A stretch of 6,688 nt of DNA from Opitutia bacterium (GTDB lineage: Bacteria > Verrucomicrobiota > Verrucomicrobiia > Opitutales > UBA953), in assembly GCA_021204635.1 (NCBI GenBank), contig JAJPZB010000048.1, forward strand, positions 1-6,688, in the 5' to 3' direction. Of the stretch, positions 1 through 6,642 are shown in pieces; the first letter of the stretch is position 1, and each line of letters begins with the position of its first letter. The notes under the pieces were generated by a model, which was given only the letters and a program-made list of their open reading frames with translations, did not search any database and was not told the DNA's origin. Position numbers and translations under genes: made by a program.

Positions 1-46
1 CCCTCACCACTAACGTGGTCCCCTCCCGCTAACTTAGCGGGAGAAT
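1..46 (-). repeat. Left copy of the inverted repeat bounding the window
   Basis: This is the reverse complement of 6643-6688 at 45 of 46 positions. The single difference is at position 13 (partner 6676). It contains two dyads. One is ACCAC/GTGGT (6-10 and 15-19) with loop TAAC. The other is a 21-bp palindrome at 23-43 with 10-base arms CTCCCGCTAA and TTAGCGGGAG around a central C. The one mismatch with the right copy lies in the TAAC loop, so both stems are preserved. The copy sits 3' of priA and has the same polarity relative to priA as the right copy has relative to the phosphoesterase gene. The window starts exactly at its outer edge, so any continuation or target-site duplication cannot be seen. 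Confidence 0.95.
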
Positions 47-64
47 CGCGCATTGCATGCGCGA
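46..64 (-). terminator. GC-rich hairpin 3' of priA, possible terminator
   Basis: The arms TCGCGCAT (46-53) and ATGCGCGA (57-64) pair perfectly around a 3-base loop. The hairpin lies about 77 bp after the priA stop codon in the direction of priA transcription, directly before the 21-bp palindrome. Read on the minus strand it is followed only by TTCTC rather than a run of T, so it is a weak candidate for an intrinsic terminator. It is absent from the right-hand repeat block, so it is specific to this side. It could instead be a protein-binding palindrome or an mRNA 3'-end stabiliser. Confidence 0.35.
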
Positions 65-73
65 GATTGTTGC

Positions 74-140
74 CATCACCAACCCTCCTCACCACCAACC
101 CCTTCACCACCAACCCAAATTCCACCACCATCCACCACCA
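74..140 (-). repeat. G/T-rich repeat array directly after the priA stop codon
   Basis: On the minus strand this is a run of G/T-rich degenerate repeats. On the plus strand the unit TCACCACCAACCC occurs at 89-101 and 104-116 (15-bp period). A shortened copy, TCACCAACCC, lies at 76-85. Next to the gene, the 10-mer TCCACCACCA is exactly duplicated at 121-130 and 131-140. The array starts on the base after the priA TGA (141-143). The same unit, read 5'-3' along the transcript as GGGTTGGTGGTGA, recurs 3' of the phosphoesterase gene at the other edge. It has no plausible coding role: translating it gives only low-complexity tryptophan/glycine runs. Confidence 0.85.
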
Positions 141-2423
141 TCAGGTTGTATCGACGGGATCGACGTCGAGGATTTCGATGACGTCGTCGTCCCAGGGAAA
201 TTCGTTGCGGAGGCGCGACAGGGTTGTGATGACGGCAGGCACGCGGTCGCAGAAATACCACATGTGGTAGCGGAAATTGTCTTGGAGTTTTTCCGTGGGG
301 CATGGCGCGGGACCGCGAATTTCAAAAATCCCGGGCGCCTTTTCTTGCAGGAAATTTGCCCATTTTTCGGCGATTGTTGCGACGCGGGTTTCGTCGTTGC
401 CGCGAAAGAGGTGGCGGATGATGTGGCGCTGGGGCGGGTAGCCAAATTCGCGCCGGCGGTCGAGCTCCGATTCCAAAAATTCGTCAAATTCCGCGCGCTT
501 GGCGAACTGGATTGGTGGCGCCGAGGGAGTGAAGGTTTGGACGAGCACTTCGCCGTCGAGTTGCCCGCGACCTGCCCGCCCCGCGACTTGGACGAGGAGT
601 TGGAAAGTGCGTTCCGCCGCGCGAAAATCGGGCACGTGCAGCGACAAATCGGCGTCGATGATTCCGGCGAGGGTCACGCGTGGAAAGTCAAGCCCTTTCG
701 CGATCATTTGCGTGCCGAGCAGGATGTCGATTTTGCCGTCGCGAAATTCGGAAAGAATTTTTCTGAACTCGTTTTTTTTGCTCATCGTGTCGGCGTCGAG
801 GCGGACGATTTTTGCGTCCGGAAATTTTTGCGCGAGAATTTCTTCTGCGCGCTGGGTGCCGAAACCGCGTTTTCGCATTTCTGCGGAGCCGCATGCGGGG
901 CAGCGCGTGGCGGCGGATTCGATGTGGCCGCAGAGGTGGCAGCGCAGCGTTTGGTTTTCGCGGTGATATGTGAGCGCGCTCGAGCAATGCGGGCAGGTGA
1001 TGACGTGGCCGCACGCCGTGCAAATCATCGCCCGCGAATATCCGCGCCGGTTCAGGAACAAAATGCTTTGCTCGTGGCCGCGAAGCCGGTCTTCGATGGC
1101 TTCGAGCATTTGCCGCGAGAACGTCGTTTGCCCCTGCGCATGCAGGATTTCGCGGCGCATGTCAATGATTTTCATCGGCGGGAACGGGTGGTCGTCTATG
1201 CGCTTTGTTATGCGGTTAAGCTCATATTTCCCGATTCTCGCGTTGTAAAAACTTTCGAGCGACGGCGTCGCCGAGCCGAGGATGCAAACGGCGCCGCAGA
1301 GGCTCGCGCGAAAAACCGCGACGTCGCGACCGTGGTAAAACGGCGTCTCGCCCTGTTTGAATGAGGGCTCGTGCTCTTCATCGACGACGACGAGGCGCAA
1401 ATTTTTCAGCGGCGCGAAAATCGCCGATCTCGCGCCCACGAGAACCCGCGCGTTGCCGCGGGCCATGTCCGTCCAGGCGTCGAAGCGCTCGCCGGCGGAA
1501 AGATGGCTGTGCCAGACGACGACATTCGCGCCGCAATTTTCGAGCCCGTGGCGCAGGCGCTCCACGGTTTGCGGCGTCAGCGCGACTTCGGGCACGAGGA
1601 AAATTGCGCTCCCGCCGCGCGCCAAAACTTCGCGAATCGCGCCGATATACACCTCCGTTTTCCCCGAGCCCGTCACGCCGTGGAGCAGGTGCGTGCGGAA
1701 TTTCCCCGCCTCGATGCTGCGCGTGATGGCGGCGAGCGCGGCGCTTTGCTCGTCGTTCAGCCGGATTGCGGGAGCCGTCTTTTCCGGGCTCGCCGCAATG
1801 TCGGAATATGCGACGCGGGAGACGCGGACAGCCTTTTCTGTCGCGATTCCTGCGGCGATGAGCGAGTTGATTATTTGCGGCGAAAAATTCAGCGCGCTGC
1901 GCGAGAGCGTGCCCGCGTCTTTCAGCGCGCAATAAAGCTCTGCCTGCCGCCGCGCGCGCTTTTGCAAACCCGAAAATTCTTCCGGCGAGAGTTCCCGCGC
2001 GAGAGAAATTTTTCTGTCGAGAACGGGCCGCACGCCTTGCCGCACCGACGACGGCAACACCGTTTGCAGGACTGAGTTCAGTGGCGCCGCGTAATATCCG
2101 GAAATCCACTCGCAGAGCTTTATTTCGTCGGGCGCGAGGACGGGAAAGTCGTAGCAAAGTTCCGCGATCGGGCGGATTTTTTTCGCGAATTTTTTCTCGG
2201 GAGTGGCGTTTTTCTCCCACACGATGCCGTGCGTGGAGCGGCTTCCGAGCGGAATTTTCACGAGAGAGCCGACGGCGAGATTAGCCGCCATTTCTGCGGG
2301 AACGGCGTAGGTGTATGCCTGCCCGCCGCCGTCGAAGGGCATTATTTTCGCGTAGGATTTTCCGGCATCGTCGTCGCGGGAATCGGGCGCCTCGGTTTTG
2401 TCTGTCGGGAAGAGCTCGTCCAT
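141..2423 (-). CDS. priA: Primosomal protein N' (replication restart helicase PriA)
   Basis: PriA is a 3'-5' superfamily 2 DNA helicase that recognises stalled or repaired forks in the cytoplasm and reloads the replicative helicase. The 760 residues are slightly longer than most PriA proteins. An N-terminal DNA-binding region (about 22-125) precedes the helicase core. The core shows Walker A GVTGSGKT (249-256), the DEEH box (348-351), SATPS (384-388), GTQMIAKGLDFPRV (570-583) and the arginine-finger motif QVAGRAGRG (612-620). Eight cysteines (468, 471, 477, 480, 495, 498, 508, 511) form the two zinc sites typical of the family. The C-terminus has the usual GYPP (661-664) and a final DVDP. The ATG start lies just before the first beta strand (YAKIMPF), so no shorter start fits. 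No Shine-Dalgarno sequence precedes it. It is the last gene of the probable operon, 49 bp after sua5. Confidence 0.97.
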   Translation of the reverse strand: MDELFPTDKTEAPDSRDDDAGKSYAKIMPFDGGGQAYTYAVPAEMAANLAVGSLVKIPLGSRSTHGIVWEKNATPEKKFAKKIRPIAELCYDFPVLAPDEIKLCEWISGYYAAPLNSVLQTVLPSSVRQGVRPVLDRKISLARELSPEEFSGLQKRARRQAELYCALKDAGTLSRSALNFSPQIINSLIAAGIATEKAVRVSRVAYSDIAASPEKTAPAIRLNDEQSAALAAITRSIEAGKFRTHLLHGVTGSGKTEVYIGAIREVLARGGSAIFLVPEVALTPQTVERLRHGLENCGANVVVWHSHLSAGERFDAWTDMARGNARVLVGARSAIFAPLKNLRLVVVDEEHEPSFKQGETPFYHGRDVAVFRASLCGAVCILGSATPSLESFYNARIGKYELNRITKRIDDHPFPPMKIIDMRREILHAQGQTTFSRQMLEAIEDRLRGHEQSILFLNRRGYSRAMICTACGHVITCPHCSSALTYHRENQTLRCHLCGHIESAATRCPACGSAEMRKRGFGTQRAEEILAQKFPDAKIVRLDADTMSKKNEFRKILSEFRDGKIDILLGTQMIAKGLDFPRVTLAGIIDADLSLHVPDFRAAERTFQLLVQVAGRAGRGQLDGEVLVQTFTPSAPPIQFAKRAEFDEFLESELDRRREFGYPPQRHIIRHLFRGNDETRVATIAEKWANFLQEKAPGIFEIRGPAPCPTEKLQDNFRYHMWYFCDRVPAVITTLSRLRNEFPWDDDVIEILDVDPVDTT

Positions 2424-2472
2424 TGTGGTCAGCGCGAATGCCGGAAATTTTGGGATTGCTTTGCGGCAAAAA

Positions 2473-3528
2473 TCACTTCGCCGCCGCGCGCGAGAGCCTG
2501 TCGTTCACGGCAGCCCCGATGCCGGTGTCGCGGCATTTTTCTATGAAAATTTTTTCGTAGCCGGCGGCGTCCAACTTTCGCAAGAGCGCGAAAACCGCCC
2601 GCGCCGCGTCTGCCGCAGAGCCGCTTTCCGAGAGCCAGAAAACGTTTTCTACCGAGGCAAAATCGCCGCCCGCGCCTGCGAGCCTTGTCGGGCGCTTTTG
2701 GAAAACGAACGCGTATTTTTCCCGCGACGACGAGCGACGAACTTCGCCCAATAGCGGCGGAAATTCGCGCTCGGCGTCATCGACGAGGCAGACCTGCGCG
2801 TGCGGGCTGTAGTGCTTTTTCAGCATCCCGGGCGCGAGTTGCGCCCGCGCGCCATCGTTGCCGCGAGCGCCTTCCGCCGCTGCTTCCATGAGGCCCCGCG
2901 ACAATGCGACGGGCGCGCCGAGGCACTCCGAAATTTCCTCACGCGTTATCGCGCCGAGCCGCAAAATGCGGATTTCTTCGCCCACGAGGACGATCGTCGA
3001 TTCGATGCCGCAGTCGCAACTCCCGCCGTCAACGATGTACCCGATTTTGTCGCCGAGAGAATCCTGCACGTGCTGCGCCGTCGTCGGGCTGACGTAGCCA
3101 AAGGGATTCGCGCTCGGCGCCGCGAGTGGCACGCCCGCGCTCGCCATGATTTTCTGCGTCAGCGGGTGGCGCGGCATCCTGACGGCGACGGTGGGCTCGC
3201 CCGCCGTGACGATTTGCGGCACGCAGTTTTTTTTCGGCAAAACCATCGTGAGCGGCCCCGGGCAAAATCGCTCCGCGAGCTTTGCTGCTGCGGGATTCGA
3301 CGTGTCTGCGACGCTGCCGGCTTGCGCGAACGTCGGCACGTGGACGATCAGCGGGTCGATAAACGGGCGGCCTTTTGCGAGGAAAATTCTGCGGACGGCG
3401 TCTTCGTCGAATGCGTTTGCCGCGAGGCCGTAAACGGTTTCTGTCGGGATTGCGACGAGAGTTCCCGCGCGGAGAAGTTTTCCGGCGAGCTCGATATCGC
3501 GAGGAGAATCCGTCAAGAATTTCGCCAT
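2473..3528 (-). CDS. sua5: L-threonylcarbamoyladenylate synthase, long Sua5 type
   Basis: The enzyme makes threonylcarbamoyl-AMP from threonine, bicarbonate and ATP. This is the first step of the universal t6A modification at position 37 of ANN-decoding tRNAs, and a TsaD complex transfers the group. At 351 residues it is the two-domain Sua5 form rather than the short TsaC/YrdC form. The YrdC domain (about 8-205) shows PTETVYGL (28-35), the KGRP substrate loop (52-55), PSAN (138-141) and STIV (177-180). A linker with APGMLKKHYSPH (232-243) leads to the C-terminal Sua5 domain, which ends in GIGAAVNDRLSRAA (336-349). The ATG start matches the family. The bases just before it read CTCCTCGAAAAA, with no Shine-Dalgarno site. 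The gene lies between the peptidase (30 bp upstream) and priA. An equivalent symbol in other annotations is tsaC or ywlC. Confidence 0.95.
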   Translation of the reverse strand: MAKFLTDSPRDIELAGKLLRAGTLVAIPTETVYGLAANAFDEDAVRRIFLAKGRPFIDPLIVHVPTFAQAGSVADTSNPAAAKLAERFCPGPLTMVLPKKNCVPQIVTAGEPTVAVRMPRHPLTQKIMASAGVPLAAPSANPFGYVSPTTAQHVQDSLGDKIGYIVDGGSCDCGIESTIVLVGEEIRILRLGAITREEISECLGAPVALSRGLMEAAAEGARGNDGARAQLAPGMLKKHYSPHAQVCLVDDAEREFPPLLGEVRRSSSREKYAFVFQKRPTRLAGAGGDFASVENVFWLSESGSAADAARAVFALLRKLDAAGYEKIFIEKCRDTGIGAAVNDRLSRAAAK

Positions 3529-3558
3529 TTTTTCGAGGAGATTTTCGGGAGAAATATT

Positions 3559-5604
3559 CTACGCCAAGCCGTCGCGGGCGAGCAGCGGCGTGATGTCGGG
3601 GTCGCGCCCCATGAAGTCGCGGAAAAGCTCTTCCGCCGGCGCGGAGTTTCCGCGCGCGAGAATTTTTTCTCTGAAATCGCGGCCCGTTTTCGGGTTCAAA
3701 ACTCCCTCTTTCTCGAAGCGCGTGAAGCAGTCTGCTTCGAGCATTTCCGCCCATTTGTACGAGTAATATCCGGCGGCATATCCGGTCGGATCCGAGAAGA
3801 GGTGCAGGAATTTTCTCGCCATGGAAATTTGCGGCACGGGGCTCGGGATTTGGTAGTTCGCGATGGTTTCGTTCCAATATTTTTCGAGGTCGCAGTCCCT
3901 GTATTTCTCCGTGTCAATATGAAAATCCAAGTCCATTTTCCCGAACGAAAGTTGCCTCATCGCGGCGCTCGCGGCGCGGAATTTTTCTGCGCGCAAGAGC
4001 TTTTTCACGAGCTCGTCGGAAAGCGCTTCGCCCGTCTCGAAATGCCTTGCAAAAAGCGCGAGCGATTCCGAGTTGCGGCACCAGTTTTCCATGATTTGCG
4101 AGGGCAATTCCACGAAGTCCCAGGCGACATTTGTCCCCGCGAGATCGGGGATTTCGACATCGCTCAAAACGTGGTGGAGCAGGTGGCCAAACTCGTGAAA
4201 TATCGTCACGACCTCGTCGAAATTCAACAGCGCGGGCTTGCCGGCGACAGACGGCGTGAGGTTGCCGCAGATCAGCCCGAGGTGCGCGGGCGCGTCCTCG
4301 CCGCGCGTCGCGAGCGCGTTCATCCACGCGCCGCTGCGCTTTGTCTCGCGCGGGTGCCAGTCCGCGTAGAACGCGCCGAGCATTTTCCCGCCGTCAAAAA
4401 CCTCATAAACTTTCACGTCGTCGTGCCACACGGGGACGCCGGTTTTTTCGACGATCTCGATGCCATACAGCCGCGAGGCAATCGCGAACGCGCCCGCGAT
4501 GACGCTTTCCACGGGGAAATACGGGCGGAGCAGCTCTTCGTCGAAGTCGTACCGCTCCTTGCGCATTTTTTCCGCGACAAAGCCGCGTGCCCACGGCGCG
4601 ATTTTCCCGAATTTTTTCGATGTCGCCTCGCCGTGCTCGCGCGCGAATTGCTCGAGCTCGGCGTTTTCGTTTGCGAAAAAAGAAGCGATTCGCGCCTGCA
4701 TGGTCTCGACGAATTTCAGCGCGTTGCCGCCGCTTTTTGCCATGCGCCGCGACGTCGTGTAGTCGGCGAAATTTGCAAAGCCGAGCAGCTTTGCCTTTTC
4801 GTCGCGGAGCGCGAGAATTTCGCGCAAAACCGGCGTGTTGTCGAACTCGCCGCCGCGCGCAACCGCGTTGCCCGCCTCCCAAAATTCGCGCCGCAAATCG
4901 TCGTTCTCCGCATATTGCATTATCGGCGAGAGCGACGGCGCTTGCAGCGTGAAGCGCCAGGCATTGTCGCGCCCCTTTTTCCGCGCGGAATCGCGGGCTG
5001 CGAGCTTCGCGCTCTCGGGGACGCCGGCGAGAAGCCCCTCGTCCTCGACAAATTTTTCCCAGGCGTTTGTCGAATCGAGAACGTTCTCCGCGAACTTTGC
5101 CGTTGTGGCGGAAAGCCGAGTGTTTATCTCGTTCAGCCGCGCCTTTTTGTCGGCGGGCAGGTTGGCGCCATTGTCGCGAAAATCGGCGAGAGTTTCTTCC
5201 AAAAATCGCGCCTGCGTCGCGGTCAGCGTTGCGGCGGGAGTTTTTTTCGCGGCGATGTCAATGACATTTTTCAGCTCGTCGTTCAGAAAAATTCCGCCAA
5301 AAAATTCCGAGACCTTGGGCAGGACTTCGTTGTAGGCGCGGCGAAATTCGGGCGTGTTTTCCACGCTTTCCAAGTGGCAGACGCGCGTCCACGCCGTGCC
5401 GAGCTCGCGCGTCGCGCGGGAAAAGCCGAGCACCGCCGAATCGAAGGTGATTTTCTCGGGGCAATTTTTCAGCGCGCAGATTTCGTCAAGATTTTTTTTC
5501 GCGCGGGCGAGGGCGAGTGTGATGTCGGGAACGATTTTGTCGGGCGTCAGTTGCCGCCAATCGACGTAGAAATCTTTCGAGAGAAAGGGATTTTCTGTGT
5601 TCAT
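3559..5604 (-). CDS. prlC: M3 family zinc metallopeptidase, oligopeptidase A (PrlC) type
   Basis: This is a thimet-oligopeptidase-family enzyme that degrades short cytosolic peptides, in E. coli including cleaved signal peptides. The 681 residues match the usual length of oligopeptidase A (about 680). The zinc motif is HEFGH (H470, E471, H474), and the third ligand is E499 in FVELPSQIMENW. The substrate-side motif HLFSDPTGYAAGYYSYKW lies at 601-618 with the expected tyrosines (609, 613, 614). The helical N-terminal half (about 20-330) is typical of the fold. There is no signal peptide or membrane segment, so it should be cytoplasmic. The stretch after the zinc ligand (MENWC, then RQLSFGKMDLDFH) resembles PrlC more than dipeptidyl carboxypeptidase Dcp, but Dcp cannot be excluded. 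It is the first gene of the probable three-gene operon. A GAGG sits only three bases before the ATG, too close for a normal ribosome binding site. Confidence 0.93.
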   Translation of the reverse strand: MNTENPFLSKDFYVDWRQLTPDKIVPDITLALARAKKNLDEICALKNCPEKITFDSAVLGFSRATRELGTAWTRVCHLESVENTPEFRRAYNEVLPKVSEFFGGIFLNDELKNVIDIAAKKTPAATLTATQARFLEETLADFRDNGANLPADKKARLNEINTRLSATTAKFAENVLDSTNAWEKFVEDEGLLAGVPESAKLAARDSARKKGRDNAWRFTLQAPSLSPIMQYAENDDLRREFWEAGNAVARGGEFDNTPVLREILALRDEKAKLLGFANFADYTTSRRMAKSGGNALKFVETMQARIASFFANENAELEQFAREHGEATSKKFGKIAPWARGFVAEKMRKERYDFDEELLRPYFPVESVIAGAFAIASRLYGIEIVEKTGVPVWHDDVKVYEVFDGGKMLGAFYADWHPRETKRSGAWMNALATRGEDAPAHLGLICGNLTPSVAGKPALLNFDEVVTIFHEFGHLLHHVLSDVEIPDLAGTNVAWDFVELPSQIMENWCRNSESLALFARHFETGEALSDELVKKLLRAEKFRAASAAMRQLSFGKMDLDFHIDTEKYRDCDLEKYWNETIANYQIPSPVPQISMARKFLHLFSDPTGYAAGYYSYKWAEMLEADCFTRFEKEGVLNPKTGRDFREKILARGNSAPAEELFRDFMGRDPDITPLLARDGLA

Positions 5605-5727
5605 TTGCCTCGCAATTTACCGACCTTGCCGCAGGAACGCAATTGCGCGCGCCACGGCTTAGAAATTGCCAACGGCGCCGCCGACATTCAAAGTTGCGGG
5701 CAAGATTTTTCCCGCCACAGACCCAGC
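5605..5727. promoter_or_regulatory. Divergent intergenic region between peptidase and phosphoesterase genes
   Basis: These 123 bp separate two divergently oriented start codons, so the promoters of both transcription units should lie here or overlap the gene starts. I looked for -35/-10 pairs on both strands and found only weak ones: a TTGCCA starting near 5666 facing the phosphoesterase, with a poor -10, and a TTGGCA facing the peptidase, with no good partner. No convincing operator dyad, riboswitch or small ORF is visible. The call rests on gene orientation, not on a recognised box. Confidence 0.45.
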
Positions 5728-6396
5728 ATGAGCCGATTCTACATTGCCGATTGCCACTTTTTTCACCGAGACCTCAATACCAAAATGGATTGCCGAGGCT
5801 TTGAAAGCGCGGAGGCGATGAACGAATACATGGTCGCAAAGTGGAACGCGAAGGTCCGCGACAACGACGACGTCATCATTCTCGGCGATTTTTCCTACGG
5901 CAGCGTGGAGGAGACAGACGCTTTGCTGCGGCGGCTCAAAGGGAATTTGTTCCTGATCGAGGGCAACCACGACAAAGCCTCGGTGAGAAATCCGCGCTTT
6001 GGCTGGGTCGCGCCCTACAAAGAAATGCGCGACGGCGGGCGGCGGGTGATTTTGTCGCACTACCCAATCATGTGCTACAACAAGCAATACATCGTGTCGG
6101 AGGCGGGAAAGCCGCATACTTACATGCTCTACGGACATGTCCACGACACGTTCGACCAGCGCCTGATCGAGGAATTTCAGCGGATAGCGCGCTCGTGCAC
6201 GCGCGAAATTCTCGGGAAAGAAGGGCGCGTGGCGATACCTTGCAACGTGATTAATTGCTTCTGCAAATACTCGGATTACACGCCACTAACCCTCGACGAA
6301 TGGATCGAGAACGACCGCGCGCGGCAGTTAGAGCGCGAACTCGCAGGGAAAAACTTTCTCGACCGCGGCACCGCCTCGGACGCCATTCCCGACTGA
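5728..6396 (+). CDS. Calcineurin-like metallophosphoesterase, substrate unknown
   Basis: This is a 222-residue binuclear-metal phosphoesterase with every family motif in order: DCH (D8, H10), GDFS (D54), GNHD (N80, H81, D82), SHYP (H111) and YGHVHD (H137, H139). It belongs to the small soluble bacterial/phage group that starts near FYIADxHFFH and ends with a conserved PLTLDEW segment (here 186-192). No biochemical role can be assigned from sequence. The last 30 residues (about 193-222) form a charged tail past the conserved end. The reading frame is open far upstream, but only because it runs antisense to the minus-strand genes. The ATG at 5728 places the first catalytic strand immediately after the start, as the family expects. 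No Shine-Dalgarno site is seen. It uses single TTA and CTA codons, which the peptidase gene lacks. It appears to be transcribed alone. Its stop codon lies inside the first unit of the downstream repeat array. Confidence 0.93.
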   Translation: MSRFYIADCHFFHRDLNTKMDCRGFESAEAMNEYMVAKWNAKVRDNDDVIILGDFSYGSVEETDALLRRLKGNLFLIEGNHDKASVRNPRFGWVAPYKEMRDGGRRVILSHYPIMCYNKQYIVSEAGKPHTYMLYGHVHDTFDQRLIEEFQRIARSCTREILGKEGRVAIPCNVINCFCKYSDYTPLTLDEWIENDRARQLERELAGKNFLDRGTASDAIPD

Positions 6397-6460
6397 GTTG
6401 GTGGCGGCAGGTTGGTGGTGGGAGTTGGGTTGGTGGTGGAAACTGAGTTGGTGGTGGCGG
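6392..6460 (+). repeat. G/T-rich repeat array overlapping the phosphoesterase stop codon, proximal part
   Basis: The 13-mer ACTGAGTTGGTGG occurs exactly at 6392-6404 and again at 6442-6454, 50 bp apart, and the first copy contains the TGA stop codon (6394-6396). Between them are further TTGGTGGTGG units, including TTGGGTTGGTGGTGGA at 6425-6440. The unit is the same as in the array after priA, in the same orientation relative to the adjacent gene. Confidence 0.85.
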
Positions 6461-6496
6461 CAACATGCCACAGAGGGATGTCACACGGATTTGTTC

Positions 6497-6525
6497 GGGA
6501 CTAACGTCCCTCACGGTGGTGAGGG
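6497..6525. repeat. Two overlapping hairpins inside the right repeat block
   Basis: GGGAC (6497-6501) pairs with GTCCC (6506-6510) around loop TAAC. CCCTCAC (6508-6514) pairs with GTGAGGG (6519-6525) around loop GGTG. The two share bases 6508-6510, so only one can form fully at a time. The outer arm GTGGTGAGGG is also the last ten bases of the terminal repeat, and the TAAC loop equals that of the left terminal hairpin. This looks like a divergent third copy of the terminal motif. It could act as a 3' mRNA structure, but no T-run follows, so it is not a classical intrinsic terminator. Confidence 0.75.
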
Positions 6526-6543
6526 TAGGGTTTGTGGTGGGAA

Positions 6544-6606
6544 TTGGGTTGGTGGCGAGATTTGGAGGAGGTTGGGTTGGTGGCGAGGACTTGGGTTAGT
6601 GGTGAG
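6544..6606 (+). repeat. G/T-rich repeat array, distal part
   Basis: The 16-mer TTGGGTTGGTGGCGAG is exact at 6544-6559 and 6572-6587 (28-bp period). A variant, TTGGGTTAGTGGTGAG, lies at 6591-6606. The last unit shares GTTAGTGGTGAGG with the reverse complement of the left terminal repeat, linking the arrays to the terminal motif. About 36 bp without clear structure follow (6607-6642), apart from a small GCTTT/AAAGC stem. Confidence 0.85.
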
Positions 6607-6642
6607 GCTTTGGCTTTGTTGCGAAAGCTCAGTAAACACGTA

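Noticed and set aside
74..140. The left repeat array as a CRISPR array
   Set aside because: The units are about 13-16 bp, degenerate and nearly back to back, without unique spacers of uniform length, and no cas gene is present.
57..1364. A 435-codon plus-strand reading frame opposite priA
   Set aside because: It is antisense to the PriA C-terminal half, shows no family motif, and begins inside the repeat block. It is a shadow of priA.
2800..6396. A 1198-codon plus-strand reading frame that could be read as one giant protein ending in a phosphoesterase domain
   Set aside because: The part before 5728 is the exact antisense of the peptidase and sua5 genes, is rich in Arg/Ala/Phe without any recognisable domain, and is open only because of codon bias. 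The minus-strand proteins carry full catalytic motifs.
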